From positions 905 through 18,911 of the forward strand of contig DGDO01000102.1 in the NCBI GenBank assembly GCA_002385475.1: a stretch of 18,007 nucleotides of DNA. The letters run 5' to 3'. The position numbers and the translations under genes were made by a program. The notes beneath the pieces are model-generated. The model made no database searches. It was not told the origin of the DNA and was given only the letters and a program-made list of their open reading frames with translations. Of this stretch, positions 7,299 through 15,010 are shown in pieces; position 1 is the stretch's first letter, and every line of letters begins with the position of its first letter. This DNA comes from Candidatus Sordicultor fermentans (GTDB lineage: Bacteria > Atribacterota > Atribacteria > Atribacterales > Caldatribacteriaceae).

Positions 7299-8365
7299 GG
7301 TTTTTTCTCCTCCATTTCTTTTGTAATCAAACGTATCAGTTCTTCTTCGGCTTCTTCTTGTTTAACCATTTTTATTCTTTCTCCCCGGGAAAAAAGAAGC
7401 GCTTTTCCTCGAGGGGCAAAAGCAAGACCCCAATCTGCTTCTCTCGCTTCTCCCGGCCCGTTCACTTCGCAACCCATTATAGCCACTTTACCCACTATTT
7501 TTATTTTCCTCTCTTTTACTTTCTGCTTGAAATCTCGGGTTAAGGCTACTACATCTCCTTTTCTTCGAGCACAGGTAGGGCAGGAAATTATCTCCAATCC
7601 TTTAGATCTCAACTTCAAGGCTTCTAAAATACTCCAGGCTACCCGGGTCTCCGAGACAGGATCAGGAGCAGTTAAAGAAACCCGAATATTATTTCCTATT
7701 CCTTCTCGCAAGATAATTCCTAAAGCGATGGAAGATTTTACAATCCCCTCTTCTCCCTCTCCTGCCTCAGTTAGCCCTACATGTAAAGGATAAGAAAAGG
7801 CTCGACTCAATTTATCATATATAGCAATGGTTTCCTCTATATCAGTAGACTTGGCAGAAAGGATTATATTTCTAAAGTTATTTTTCTCCGTAATAGATAT
7901 TAATTCTTCTACACTATCAAAAAGTGCTTCAACTCGATTTTTTTCCCGATAGTGGAGAGGAAGAGAACCAGTATTAGCTCCTATGCGAAGAGCCAGGTTT
8001 TTATCATATAATACTTTTATTAACTCCTCCAGCTTTTCCTTATTACCCGCTGTTCCCGGGTTTACTCTTACCGCATCTATTCCTAACTGAGCTGCTTTTA
8101 TTCCTAATTCTAAATTGAAATGAACATCGGCTATTAAGGGAAGGTCCACTTGTTTTTTAATCTGAGAAAGACCGAAAAGAGATTCTTCATCAGGCACAGC
8201 TAAACGAAAAATCTCGCAACCTTCTTCTTGAGCTTCTCTTATTTCTCTTATGCTTTCTCTAATTTTAGCGGGATTCTCTCTCCCCATGGCTTCGACCCAG
8301 ATGGGGTTTTTGCCTCCCACTTTTATTTTACCCAGGGGGATCTCTTTAGTATTTTCTCTTCTCAT
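7295..8365 (-). CDS. ispG: 4-hydroxy-3-methylbut-2-enyl diphosphate synthase (MEP pathway)
   Basis: IspG (GcpE) is a [4Fe-4S] enzyme that reduces 2-C-methyl-erythritol 2,4-cyclodiphosphate to HMBPP, the penultimate MEP-pathway step. The 356-residue protein has the TIM-barrel part (DVHFNLELGIKAA about 80-92, VRVNPGTAGN 99-108, HVGLTEAGEGEEG 195-207) and the C-terminal cluster domain with Cys262, Cys265 (SCPTCARR) and Cys299 in GCEVNGPGEA, where Glu306 is the expected fourth ligand. I set the start at 8365, where ATG overlaps the rseP stop as ATGA; an in-frame upstream start at 8452 would add 29 atypical residues lying inside rseP. The N-terminal motif usually written VQSMTNT reads VEAMGRENP (24-32), an unusual change. 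It is the second MEP enzyme of this operon after dxr. Confidence 0.93.
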   Translation of the reverse strand: MRRENTKEIPLGKIKVGGKNPIWVEAMGRENPAKIRESIREIREAQEEGCEIFRLAVPDEESLFGLSQIKKQVDLPLIADVHFNLELGIKAAQLGIDAVRVNPGTAGNKEKLEELIKVLYDKNLALRIGANTGSLPLHYREKNRVEALFDSVEELISITEKNNFRNIILSAKSTDIEETIAIYDKLSRAFSYPLHVGLTEAGEGEEGIVKSSIALGIILREGIGNNIRVSLTAPDPVSETRVAWSILEALKLRSKGLEIISCPTCARRKGDVVALTRDFKQKVKERKIKIVGKVAIMGCEVNGPGEAREADWGLAFAPRGKALLFSRGERIKMVKQEEAEEELIRLITKEMEEKKP

Positions 8366-9414
8366 TTCCCCGCTACTATCCTCATAATATCCTGATAAGT
8401 AACAAAAATGGCTAAAGAAAAAATCAAGATTATTCCGATAAAGTAAACCCAACCTACTTTTTCTGGCTCAAGAGGTTTACCTCGGATCTTTTCGTAGAGA
8501 AAAAGCAAGAGGTACCCTCCATCTAAAACGGGTATAGGCAAGAGATTAAAAAGAGCCAAAGACACACTGACCACTGCAGAAAACATAAGAAGGTTCAAAA
8601 AGCCTAACTGAGCCGCTTGTCCAGCTATCTGGGCTATTCCCAGAGGCCCTGCCATTTCGGCTGGTATTTTTCCCAAGATGACATAAAGCAAACCCAGGGC
8701 AGTTAGAACAAACCAACTAATTGTTGTTTTAGCACTATGAAACAAAGTTAAGAAGGGATTTAACCTTTTATTTTCTATTCCAAAAACCACTTGAATAAGT
8801 GCTCGTTTTTCTGTTTCATTCCACTCCGGGATAACTTTAAGTATCATTTCTTCCTCTCCCCTTTTTACAGTTAATTCTATTTCTTCTCCAGGGTGGGAAG
8901 AAATAATACTGACTACCTCATCCAGGTTGGAAGCAGATCTCCCGTTAACTGCTAAAATTACATCTCCTACTTTTATTCCTGCTCGGTCCGCCGGGCCTCC
9001 CGCTACCACTTCCTGTACTTTTAGGTTACCAGCGGGAATTCCTGTCACGCTGAAAACGATAAACAGCAAGACTATGGAAAGAACTATATTCATAATAGGG
9101 CCAGCTGCTACGATAAGGCTTCGTTGCCACAGAGGTTTATGGTCAAATCTTTTCTCTGGAGGAATGCTGACTTCTTCATATCCCTCAATGACGTTTCCCT
9201 CCATTCCCCCCATTTTTACGAACCCCCCCAGAGGGATGAGACGAATAGAAAATTCGGTTTCTCCACTTTTAAAAGATACCAGTTTGGGACCATAGCCTAT
9301 GGCAAAGCTCAGAACTTGTACTCCACACCACTTAGCCATGATGAAATGTCCAAATTCGTGAACTATTATTAATAGACTGATGACAAAGATAAAAGCTAAT
9401 ATAGTTATTATCAT
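8362..9414 (-). CDS. rseP: Site-2 membrane zinc metalloprotease RseP (RasP/YaeL)
   Basis: An intramembrane protease that cleaves membrane-spanning substrates such as anti-sigma factors or leftover signal peptides. The 350-residue protein starts with a membrane helix carrying the zinc site HEFGH (19-23). A helix follows (about 100-123), then one PDZ domain (about 130-197; VVAGGPADRAGIKVGD and FNGR-like VNGR). C-terminal helices include NLLPIPVLDGG (290-300), whose Asp298 is the third zinc ligand. One PDZ domain is present, as in Gram-positive and many non-proteobacterial members, against two in E. coli RseP. ATG overlaps the dxr stop as ATGA, and the 3' end overlaps ispG the same way, so both couplings are tight. 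Its substrate is not encoded in this window. Confidence 0.95.
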   Translation of the reverse strand: MIITILAFIFVISLLIIVHEFGHFIMAKWCGVQVLSFAIGYGPKLVSFKSGETEFSIRLIPLGGFVKMGGMEGNVIEGYEEVSIPPEKRFDHKPLWQRSLIVAAGPIMNIVLSIVLLFIVFSVTGIPAGNLKVQEVVAGGPADRAGIKVGDVILAVNGRSASNLDEVVSIISSHPGEEIELTVKRGEEEMILKVIPEWNETEKRALIQVVFGIENKRLNPFLTLFHSAKTTISWFVLTALGLLYVILGKIPAEMAGPLGIAQIAGQAAQLGFLNLLMFSAVVSVSLALFNLLPIPVLDGGYLLLFLYEKIRGKPLEPEKVGWVYFIGIILIFSLAIFVTYQDIMRIVAGK

Positions 9415-10544
9415 TGAATATTCTTTCTTTCTAAAATTAACATTTGGGCTAACTTATAGCCCTGGTAGTAGATGGCTTTCACTTCTTCTAAGCTTTCTGG
9501 AGGCTTCACTTCTTGTTCTAAAATTTTTTCCAGAATAAGAGGTATATCTCCAAAACAAATTTCTCGGGAGAGAAAGGCGCTCACCAGAGCTTCATCAGCT
9601 CCACAAAAAAGCGCTGGATAACCCTTTCCTCTTCTACCCGCTTCTTTGGCTAAGTAAAAACCGAGAAATTTTTCTGGCACAGGATAGTCAAAGCTCAAAG
9701 ACTTAATTTGAGAGAAGTCTAAACTTTGAAAGGGATTCGTCTCTCTCTTTTTCCCGGAGATAGCATTTAGAACAACCGACCTCATATCCGGGGGAGAAAG
9801 CAAAGCTAAGGAAAACCCGTCTTTCAATTCCACCAGAGCATGAATAAAACTTTCTCTTTGTATCGCTACTTCTATCTCTTCTGAGCTGAACCCAAAGAGT
9901 GCAGAAGCTTCAATTACTTCTAACCCCTTATTTATCAGATTGGCAGAATCAATGGTAATTTTAGCTCCCATTTTCCAGTTGGGATGAGACAAAGCCATTT
10001 CTGGAGTGATATCATCCCAACTCCCCTGCCATTCATAGAATGCTCCTCCTGAAGCAGTTAAATAGACCCGGGAAACTTCTTCCCTTTCAACCCCCTTTAG
10101 TATTTGCCATAGAGCGTTATGTTCACTATCCAGAGGAATTAGATTTTCTCGCCCTTTAAGAAGGTGAGATTTTAATTCCCCGGTTAAAATGATGATTTCC
10201 TTGCTGGCAACCCACAAGATACGGGATGTATCAATAAGTTTCCAAAACAAATCTAAGAATTCTATTCCACTCGCAGCGAAGAAAACCCCTTCTACTTCCT
10301 GAAGAATAACTTTTTCCAAGAGGTTGTAATCGGTTATCAAGGTGGTAGATGAATTTGCCCAGAGACTTTTTCTACCCCGGGGATTAAAAGCATAAGAAAC
10401 ATTTAATTCTTGGGCTTGTTCTCTCAATCTTTCTTCTTTGGAATATCCGGATAGAAGGATAACCTCAAAGTCCTTTCTTCTTTCTAAAACTTCTAATATC
10501 TGTTCCCCCAGATAACCAGTAGAACCTAAGATGGCTACTTTCAT
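9411..10544 (-). CDS. dxr: 1-deoxy-D-xylulose 5-phosphate reductoisomerase, divergent
   Basis: Dxr makes MEP from DXP using NADPH and a divalent metal, the committed step of this isoprenoid pathway. With the start at 10544 it has 377 residues: NADPH-binding GSTGYLG (8-14), ASKE (113-116), the metal site DSEH (139-142), TASGG (163-167), the flexible loop HPNWKMG (187-193) and the phosphate-binding region DSANLINKGLE (199-209). Asp139, Ser140, Glu141, Ser165, His187, Ser200, Asn205, Lys206 and Glu209 line up with known active-site residues. ATG 10544 is preferred over upstream TTG/ATG codons because GGAGG lies 9 nt before it. Departures from family consensus are AIQRESFIH (228-236) for the usual VIHPQSIIH and CGADE (314-318) for NAANE. 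It begins 5 nt after cdsA and overlaps rseP by 4. Confidence 0.93.
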   Translation of the reverse strand: MKVAILGSTGYLGEQILEVLERRKDFEVILLSGYSKEERLREQAQELNVSYAFNPRGRKSLWANSSTTLITDYNLLEKVILQEVEGVFFAASGIEFLDLFWKLIDTSRILWVASKEIIILTGELKSHLLKGRENLIPLDSEHNALWQILKGVEREEVSRVYLTASGGAFYEWQGSWDDITPEMALSHPNWKMGAKITIDSANLINKGLEVIEASALFGFSSEEIEVAIQRESFIHALVELKDGFSLALLSPPDMRSVVLNAISGKKRETNPFQSLDFSQIKSLSFDYPVPEKFLGFYLAKEAGRRGKGYPALFCGADEALVSAFLSREICFGDIPLILEKILEQEVKPPESLEEVKAIYYQGYKLAQMLILERKNIQ

Positions 10545-10549
10545 CTTCA

Positions 10550-11359
10550 TCATCCTCCCCAAGATAACCTCAAAAGATAAACTAAAGGCCCAACCAGGAA
10601 AAAAGAGTCAAAACGATCTAAAATCCCACCATGTCCGGGCAAAAAACTACCAGAATCTTTCACTCCTGCTCTTCTTTTCAGCGCTGACTCCCAGATATCT
10701 CCTAAGAAAGAAACCAGGGCTATCAAAAATCCGGTCAAAAGTCCCTGAGATAGAGAAAAAGAAATAGAGGGAGTAGTAAGAACTAATCCCATAATGGTTG
10801 CTGCCCCTATCCCTCCTGCTAAACCTTCCCAGCTCTTTTCTGGACTAATCTGGGGAACTATTTTATGTTTACCCCATTTTCTACCTACTAAATAAGCAAA
10901 AATATCATTTATCCATACGGGAAGCGCAAAAAAAACTATGCTAATCCGGCTGTAAGTAATACCCATTTTTACCCAGAAAAAAGGGAAGAAAGAGCAGTAC
11001 AAAAACCCCAAAAGATAAAAAGCTACTCGCTCTACCATTCGTTGAGGCTTTTTAAGTCCCCATCCTATTAACATCAGAAACAAAATGTATCCTAAAAAAA
11101 GGATTGCTTTATAATCAATGCCGGTTAAAGAAAGGTAAAGAAGAACAAGGGAAACCAGAGAAAAACACATCCAGGAAGTCCATTCTTCCCTTTCATGAAC
11201 TAACCGACCATATTCTCTCAAAGAACCAAAAGAAAGGAAGAAAAAAACTAAAATTAAAGTCCAGGAAGAAGAAAGGATTAAAAATAGGAAGAGAGGTAAA
11301 GCCCAGACTACGCTCCAGGTCCTTTTTCTCAAATCTGATGATTGAGCAATAGTCCTCAA
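10550..11359 (-). CDS. cdsA: Phosphatidate cytidylyltransferase (CDP-diacylglycerol synthase)
   Basis: CdsA converts phosphatidic acid and CTP to CDP-diacylglycerol, the branch-point precursor of bacterial phospholipids, at the inner membrane. The 269-residue protein has several hydrophobic segments (about 17-45, 63-80, 86-100, 112-130, 205-220). It carries the conserved blocks NDIFAYLVGRKWGKHK (151-166), ISPEKSWEGLAGG (171-183) and the family signature ending KDSGSFLPGHGGILDRFDS (234-252). The start is TTG, overlapping the uppS stop as TTGA, with GGGGGT about 6 nt upstream. Its place between uppS and dxr matches the common uppS-cdsA-dxr order. No anomalies are visible. Confidence 0.95.
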   Translation of the reverse strand: MRTIAQSSDLRKRTWSVVWALPLFLFLILSSSWTLILVFFFLSFGSLREYGRLVHEREEWTSWMCFSLVSLVLLYLSLTGIDYKAILFLGYILFLMLIGWGLKKPQRMVERVAFYLLGFLYCSFFPFFWVKMGITYSRISIVFFALPVWINDIFAYLVGRKWGKHKIVPQISPEKSWEGLAGGIGAATIMGLVLTTPSISFSLSQGLLTGFLIALVSFLGDIWESALKRRAGVKDSGSFLPGHGGILDRFDSFFLVGPLVYLLRLSWGG

Positions 11360-12084
11360 AATCTACCCCCAAATTTTCTTTCCCGTTCCATAAAGTCCTG
11401 AAAAGCTTGATGATACTCTTCTATGGTGAAATCAGGCCACAAAGTGTCAGTGAACCACAGCTCGGTATAAGCAATTTGCCAGAGAAGAAAATTGCTAATT
11501 CTTCTCTCTCCTCCGGTACGAATTAAAAGGTCAGGGTCAGGTTGATTTCCGGTATCAAGGTAGGCACTGAAATTCTCTTCCAGCAAAGAAGCAAGAAGAG
11601 AATGGTTTTCCTGGTAAATATTTTTCACTGCCCTCAAAATTTCATCTCTTCCCCCATAGTTTATGGCTAGATTGAGATTCAGGTTTTCACCTCTCATTGT
11701 GTGTTTTTCTAAATCGTTCATCTGCAGAACTAAGTCCTCGGGAAGTCCGTCTTTCCTTCCCAAAAATTTTACTCTAACTTTGTTATCCTCCAACTCCTTG
11801 CCATATTTGTCCATGCTTTCTACAAATAGTCTCATCAAGCCCTGAATTTCGTTTACTGGCCTTTTCCAGTTTTCGGTAGAGAAAGCATAAAGAGTAAGAA
11901 AAGAAATGCCCACTTTTGCTGTTTCTTCTACCAGAATCCTTACCACTTCTACTCCCTTTCTATGCCCCTCCAGAGGAGGCAAACCTCGTTTCTCTGCCCA
12001 TCTTCCATTACCATCCATGATGATGGCTACGTGCCTTAAGATCGTACCTATATAGTCATTATTTCTTTTTCTTTCTTTTCCCAT
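11356..12084 (-). CDS. uppS: Isoprenyl (undecaprenyl) diphosphate synthase
   Basis: A cis-prenyltransferase that condenses isopentenyl-PP units to make the C55 carrier lipid for peptidoglycan and other surface polymers. The 242-residue protein has the signature HVAIIMDGNGRWA (18-30; catalytic Asp24), EGHRKG (39-44), the FSTENW block (68-73), NLALNYGGR-like NLAINYGGR (138-146) and IRTGGERRISNF (188-199) followed by Glu208, all expected. The ATG at 12084 makes a 37-bp overlap with the end of frr. The ribosome site is weak, but no better in-frame start precedes the conserved core, and a 10-20-residue leader is normal for the family. It draws on isoprenoid units made through dxr and ispG farther down the operon. 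Confidence 0.94.
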   Translation of the reverse strand: MGKERKRNNDYIGTILRHVAIIMDGNGRWAEKRGLPPLEGHRKGVEVVRILVEETAKVGISFLTLYAFSTENWKRPVNEIQGLMRLFVESMDKYGKELEDNKVRVKFLGRKDGLPEDLVLQMNDLEKHTMRGENLNLNLAINYGGRDEILRAVKNIYQENHSLLASLLEENFSAYLDTGNQPDPDLLIRTGGERRISNFLLWQIAYTELWFTDTLWPDFTIEEYHQAFQDFMERERKFGGRF

Positions 12085-12614
12085 AAACCATCCAAGTCAT
12101 TTATGTGTTCATCGGTAAGTTTCTGTACTTCAGCTTGCGCTCTTTCACTCTCGTCCTCAGATATTTCTCCTCTTTTTTCCATTTTTTTGATTTTTTCATT
12201 AGCTTCTCGTCGAAGATTCCTGATAGCTACTTTAGCTTCTTCTATCCATTTTTTTGCTATCTTGGCTATCTCTTTTCTTCTCTCTTCAGTAAGAGGAGGT
12301 ATGGCTATACGAATCACCCCTCCTTCTATTTGAGGGTTAAGTCCTAAGTCTGATTTCCAGATGGCTTTCTCAATGAGAGAAAGAGCATTTTTGTCCCAGG
12401 GTTGTATTATAATAGTGCGGGCATCAGGAGTGGTAATAGAAGCTATTTGCTTCAATTTCATAATTGTTCCATAATAATCGATTTCCAGATCTTCCACCAA
12501 GGCAGGAGACGCTCTTCCCGTTCTGACACGAGACAGCTCCTCCCGAGCTACATTTATAGCCTGTTTCATCCTTTTTTCCACATCTTTGATTACCAACTTT
12601 AAGTCTTCATTCAT
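12048..12614 (-). CDS. frr: Ribosome recycling factor
   Basis: RRF works with EF-G to dismantle the post-termination ribosome. The 188 residues are close to the usual 185. The three-helix-bundle family sequence is clear: VRTGRASPALVEDLEIDYYG (30-49), the second-domain stretch ending ITTPDARTIIIQPWD (60-74), GLNPQ (91-95), IPPLTEERRKE (105-115) and the charged C-terminal helix. ATG overlaps the pyrH stop as ATGA. Its 3' 37 bp also encode the beginning of uppS in another frame, the longest overlap of the operon. Confidence 0.97.
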   Translation of the reverse strand: MNEDLKLVIKDVEKRMKQAINVAREELSRVRTGRASPALVEDLEIDYYGTIMKLKQIASITTPDARTIIIQPWDKNALSLIEKAIWKSDLGLNPQIEGGVIRIAIPPLTEERRKEIAKIAKKWIEEAKVAIRNLRREANEKIKKMEKRGEISEDESERAQAEVQKLTDEHINDLDGLWEKKEKEIMTI

Positions 12615-13354
12615 TTTTCTCCCTCCCTCCCTACTAAAGTTCCTATTTTATGGCCAGTAACTACTTTAACAAGGTTATCTGGCTCGTTGACATTAAATAC
12701 GATGATAGGAATGTTGTTTTCCATACAAAGAGAAATGGCTGTAGAATCCATTACTTTAAGTCCCCGATTTAAAACCTCTAAATAGTCTAAACGGTCAAAT
12801 TTATAAGCGTTTTTTTCCTTCAGGGGGTCAGCTTCATAAATTCCGTCTACCTTAGTAGCTTTGAGCAAAGCTTCTGCTCGCACCTCAGCTGCCCTCAAGG
12901 CAGCTGCAGTATCAGTAGTAAAGTAAGGATTACCGGTACCACCGGCAAATATAACTATCCTTCCTTTTTCTAAATGCCGGATGGCTTTTCTCCTGATATA
13001 GGGCTCAGCTACTGCCCGCATTTCAATAGCGGTTTGTACTCGAGTGGGAATCCCTTCATTTTCCAAAAAATCTTGCAAGGCCAGAGCATTAATAACTGTG
13101 GCTAACATTCCCATATAATCGGCAGTCACTCGACTGATGCCCTTATCTCCTGCCGTTCTACCTCGAAAAATATTTCCTCCTCCCACTACTATGCAAATTT
13201 CTGCTCCCACATTTTTAACCTTTTCAATTTCCTTAGTGATATAACCTAGAACCTGAGTGTCAATACCAAAAGGGAGAGACCCCATTAATGCCTCTCCCGA
13301 TAATTTAATCAAGATCCTCTTAAATCGCAAAGAAGATAGTTGTTGATCACTCAT
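12611..13354 (-). CDS. pyrH: Uridylate kinase
   Basis: PyrH phosphorylates UMP to UDP with ATP, in the cytoplasm. It is an amino-acid-kinase-fold enzyme, not related to eukaryotic UMP kinases. The 247-residue protein carries LIKLSGEALMG (15-25), VVGGGNIFRG (56-65), MGMLATVINALAL (81-93, UMP-binding region) and FTTDTAAALRAAE (145-157), with KVDGIYEADP (168-177) near the ATP site. The start ATG overlaps the end of tsf by 8 bp (ATGAGTGA) and lacks a strong Shine-Dalgarno, suggesting coupling to tsf. The rpsB-tsf-pyrH-frr order is widespread in bacteria. Confidence 0.97.
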   Translation of the reverse strand: MSDQQLSSLRFKRILIKLSGEALMGSLPFGIDTQVLGYITKEIEKVKNVGAEICIVVGGGNIFRGRTAGDKGISRVTADYMGMLATVINALALQDFLENEGIPTRVQTAIEMRAVAEPYIRRKAIRHLEKGRIVIFAGGTGNPYFTTDTAAALRAAEVRAEALLKATKVDGIYEADPLKEKNAYKFDRLDYLEVLNRGLKVMDSTAISLCMENNIPIIVFNVNEPDNLVKVVTGHKIGTLVGREGEK

Positions 13355-13949
13355 TGTCTTCGCCCAGCTTGTAGCGCACGAACCTCCTGACTACTATGTT
13401 TTCTCCTAATTTAGCGATGGTCTCCATGAGAAGGTCTTTCACTTTTTTTTCTGGTTCTCTAATATAAGGCTGCTCTAAAAGACAATTTTCCTCAAAAAAC
13501 TTTTTCATCTTTCCTTCTACAATTTTTTGCTTGACTTCTTCCGGTTTGTTGCTGTCTTTTAGTTGCTCTCGGTAAATTTCTTCTTCCTTCTTTTTTATTT
13601 CTTCTGGAACATTTTCTGGAGCCACCCAGCGAGGAGCTTGAGCAGCTACCTGTAGGGTCAACTCCTTTACCAGGTAGCGAAACTCATCAGTGCGAGCAAC
13701 GAAGTCAGTCTCGCAATTTACTTCTACCAGGACCCCGATTTTACCATCAGTATGAACATAAGCCCCAATTAACCCTTCCTGTGCTACTCTGCCCTGCTTT
13801 TTAGCTGCAGTTTCTAAGCCTTTGCGACGGAGTATATCACAGGCTTTTTCTATATCTCCTCCTGCTTCTTCTAACGCTTTTTTACAGTCCATCACCCCTG
13901 CTCCAGTCAGATTTCGAAGCTCAAAAACTTCTTTAGCTGTAGCACTCAT
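13347..13949 (-). CDS. tsf: Translation elongation factor Ts
   Basis: EF-Ts exchanges GDP for GTP on EF-Tu. This is the short form, 200 residues (as in Thermus-type proteins) against about 280 in E. coli. The N-terminal UBA-like domain is clear (VFELRNLTGAGVMDCKKAL 8-26), as is the core motif VNCETDFVAR (77-86), whose Asp-Phe pair inserts near the EF-Tu nucleotide site. The later part (about 95-200) retains the helical and C-terminal segments, with a shortened core. ATG overlaps the rpsB stop as ATGA, so EF-Ts and S2 synthesis should be coupled and share the leader upstream of rpsB. Confidence 0.97.
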   Translation of the reverse strand: MSATAKEVFELRNLTGAGVMDCKKALEEAGGDIEKACDILRRKGLETAAKKQGRVAQEGLIGAYVHTDGKIGVLVEVNCETDFVARTDEFRYLVKELTLQVAAQAPRWVAPENVPEEIKKKEEEIYREQLKDSNKPEEVKQKIVEGKMKKFFEENCLLEQPYIREPEKKVKDLLMETIAKLGENIVVRRFVRYKLGEDNE

Positions 13950-14869
13950 GAATTATCATCATCCTCCTCTTTTTCTGTTTCTTTATCCTCAATTTCTTCT
14001 AACCCTGAATCCTGGAGTTCTTCTAATATTTGCAAAGCATCTTCCTCTTGAGAAACATTTTCCTCTTCCTCTTTATTATCATTATTATCTACCACTATTT
14101 CTTCTATTTCTTCCGCTACTTCTGCTTCCTCTATTTCTTCCTGAGGAATAGCTATTCCTTCTGTAGCTATCATTTCTTGACCTTCGCTAGCCAGCCTCTT
14201 TCCTTCCAATACGGCATCGGCAATAAGAGCAGAAAAGAGGCGAATAGCCCGAATAGCATCATCATTTCCAGGAATGGGATAATCAATTTCGTCTGGATCA
14301 CAGTTAGTATCCACGATAGCTATAATGGGGATATCCATCTTTCTTGCTTCTAAAACCGCATTTCTTTCCCTTCGAGGATCAACCACGAAAAGAGCGTCAG
14401 GCAATTTTTCCATGTCTCGAATACCGCTCAGATATTTTTCCAGACGAGCTTTCCTTTTTTTGATCTGCATAACCTCTTTTTTGGGAAGTCGCTCCAGAAT
14501 CCCTTTCTCTTCCATTTCTTCAATCTTTTTTAACCGCTCGATACTCTGGCGAATAGTGGAGAAGTTAGTAAGCATTCCTCCTAACCATCTCTGGTTGACA
14601 TAAAACATGCCACAACGCTGAGCCTCTTGCTCAATAGCTTCTTGAGCCTGTTTTTTGGTACCCACAAAGAGAAACATTCCTCCTTCTCGAGATAGGTCTC
14701 GAGCAAAATTATAAGCTTTCTCTGCCAGCTCCACAGTTTTTTGGAGATCGATGATATAGATATTGTTTCTTTCGGCAAAAATATAGGGTTTCATTTTAGG
14801 GTTCCAACGTCTGGTCTGGTGTCCAAAGTGAACACCAGCTTCTAGGAGCTGTTTCATAGTAACTACCAT
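13946..14869 (-). CDS. rpsB: Small-subunit ribosomal protein S2 with acidic C-terminal tail
   Basis: S2 binds 16S rRNA at the head-body junction of the 30S subunit, together with bS1 in many bacteria. The family core is complete: VTMKQLLEAGVHFGHQTRRW (3-22), FVGTKKQA (68-75), NQRWLGGMLTNF (92-103) and DTNCDPDEIDYPIPGNDDA (187-205). ATG 14869 is chosen because AAGGAGG lies about 8 nt upstream and MxVTMKQLLEAG is the normal start; an in-frame TTG-type extension to 14932 would run through the leader hairpin. The protein is 307 residues instead of about 230-260. The excess, roughly 243-307, is almost entirely Glu/Asp with few basic residues and looks disordered. It is the first gene of the 12-gene operon. 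Confidence 0.96.
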   Translation of the reverse strand: MVVTMKQLLEAGVHFGHQTRRWNPKMKPYIFAERNNIYIIDLQKTVELAEKAYNFARDLSREGGMFLFVGTKKQAQEAIEQEAQRCGMFYVNQRWLGGMLTNFSTIRQSIERLKKIEEMEEKGILERLPKKEVMQIKKRKARLEKYLSGIRDMEKLPDALFVVDPRRERNAVLEARKMDIPIIAIVDTNCDPDEIDYPIPGNDDAIRAIRLFSALIADAVLEGKRLASEGQEMIATEGIAIPQEEIEEAEVAEEIEEIVVDNNDNKEEEENVSQEEDALQILEELQDSGLEEIEDKETEKEEDDDNS

Positions 14870-14965
14870 TATTTTAACCTCCTTCTGGTTTAACCTCTGT
14901 AGAGTTTCGCTCCTCCGGAGCACCAGAAACACTCTACATGTGTTTTTATTAAATTACCGCCCGTA
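14870..14965 (-). promoter_or_regulatory. Structured rpsB 5' leader, candidate S2 autoregulatory element
   Basis: The leader RNA contains a long imperfect hairpin. GAAACACTCTACA (14926-14938, plus-strand spelling) faces TGTAGAGTTTC (14898-14908), with a 2-nt bulge. An apical 5-bp GCTCC/GGAGC stem with a 3-nt loop (14909-14921) caps it. In RNA orientation the 5' side carries an unpaired UGGU next to UUC. UUCUGGU (14922-14928) is complementary to ACCAGAA (14883-14889), which directly abuts the GGAGG Shine-Dalgarno (14878-14882). This allows a pseudoknot that would mask the ribosome site. Feedback by S2 on rpsB leaders is known in other bacteria; that this RNA works so is inference. Confidence 0.6.
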
Positions 14966-14994
14966 AGTATACCTAAAGGATGAAATTTTTTCAA
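14966..14994 (-). promoter_or_regulatory. Sigma-70-type promoter of the rpsB operon
   Basis: On the minus strand TTGAAA (14989-14994) and TATACT (14966-14971) are separated by exactly 17 nt. Transcription would start near 14959, giving a leader of about 90 nt. The gap between hslU and this promoter shows no terminator-like hairpin, so upstream transcripts may also read into rpsB. Confidence 0.78.
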
Positions 14995-15010
14995 CTTAAT
15001 ATCAAAAGGA

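Noticed and set aside
8366..8452. Longer ispG beginning at 8452
   Set aside because: The extra 29 residues are the out-of-frame end of rseP, lack IspG similarity, and the ATG at 8365 forms the same ATGA overlap seen at neighbouring junctions.
12103..12347. Two plus-strand frames opposite frr
   Set aside because: Both are antisense readings of the Lys/Glu-rich RRF helix; the minus-strand protein is unambiguous.
13822..14353. Plus-strand frames opposite rpsB and tsf
   Set aside because: They are Phe/Leu/Ser-rich antisense readings of the acidic S2 tail and of EF-Ts, with no ribosome site or family features.
14870..14932. Longer rpsB beginning at 14932
   Set aside because: The extension passes through the leader hairpin; ATG 14869 has a strong Shine-Dalgarno and gives the usual S2 N-terminus.
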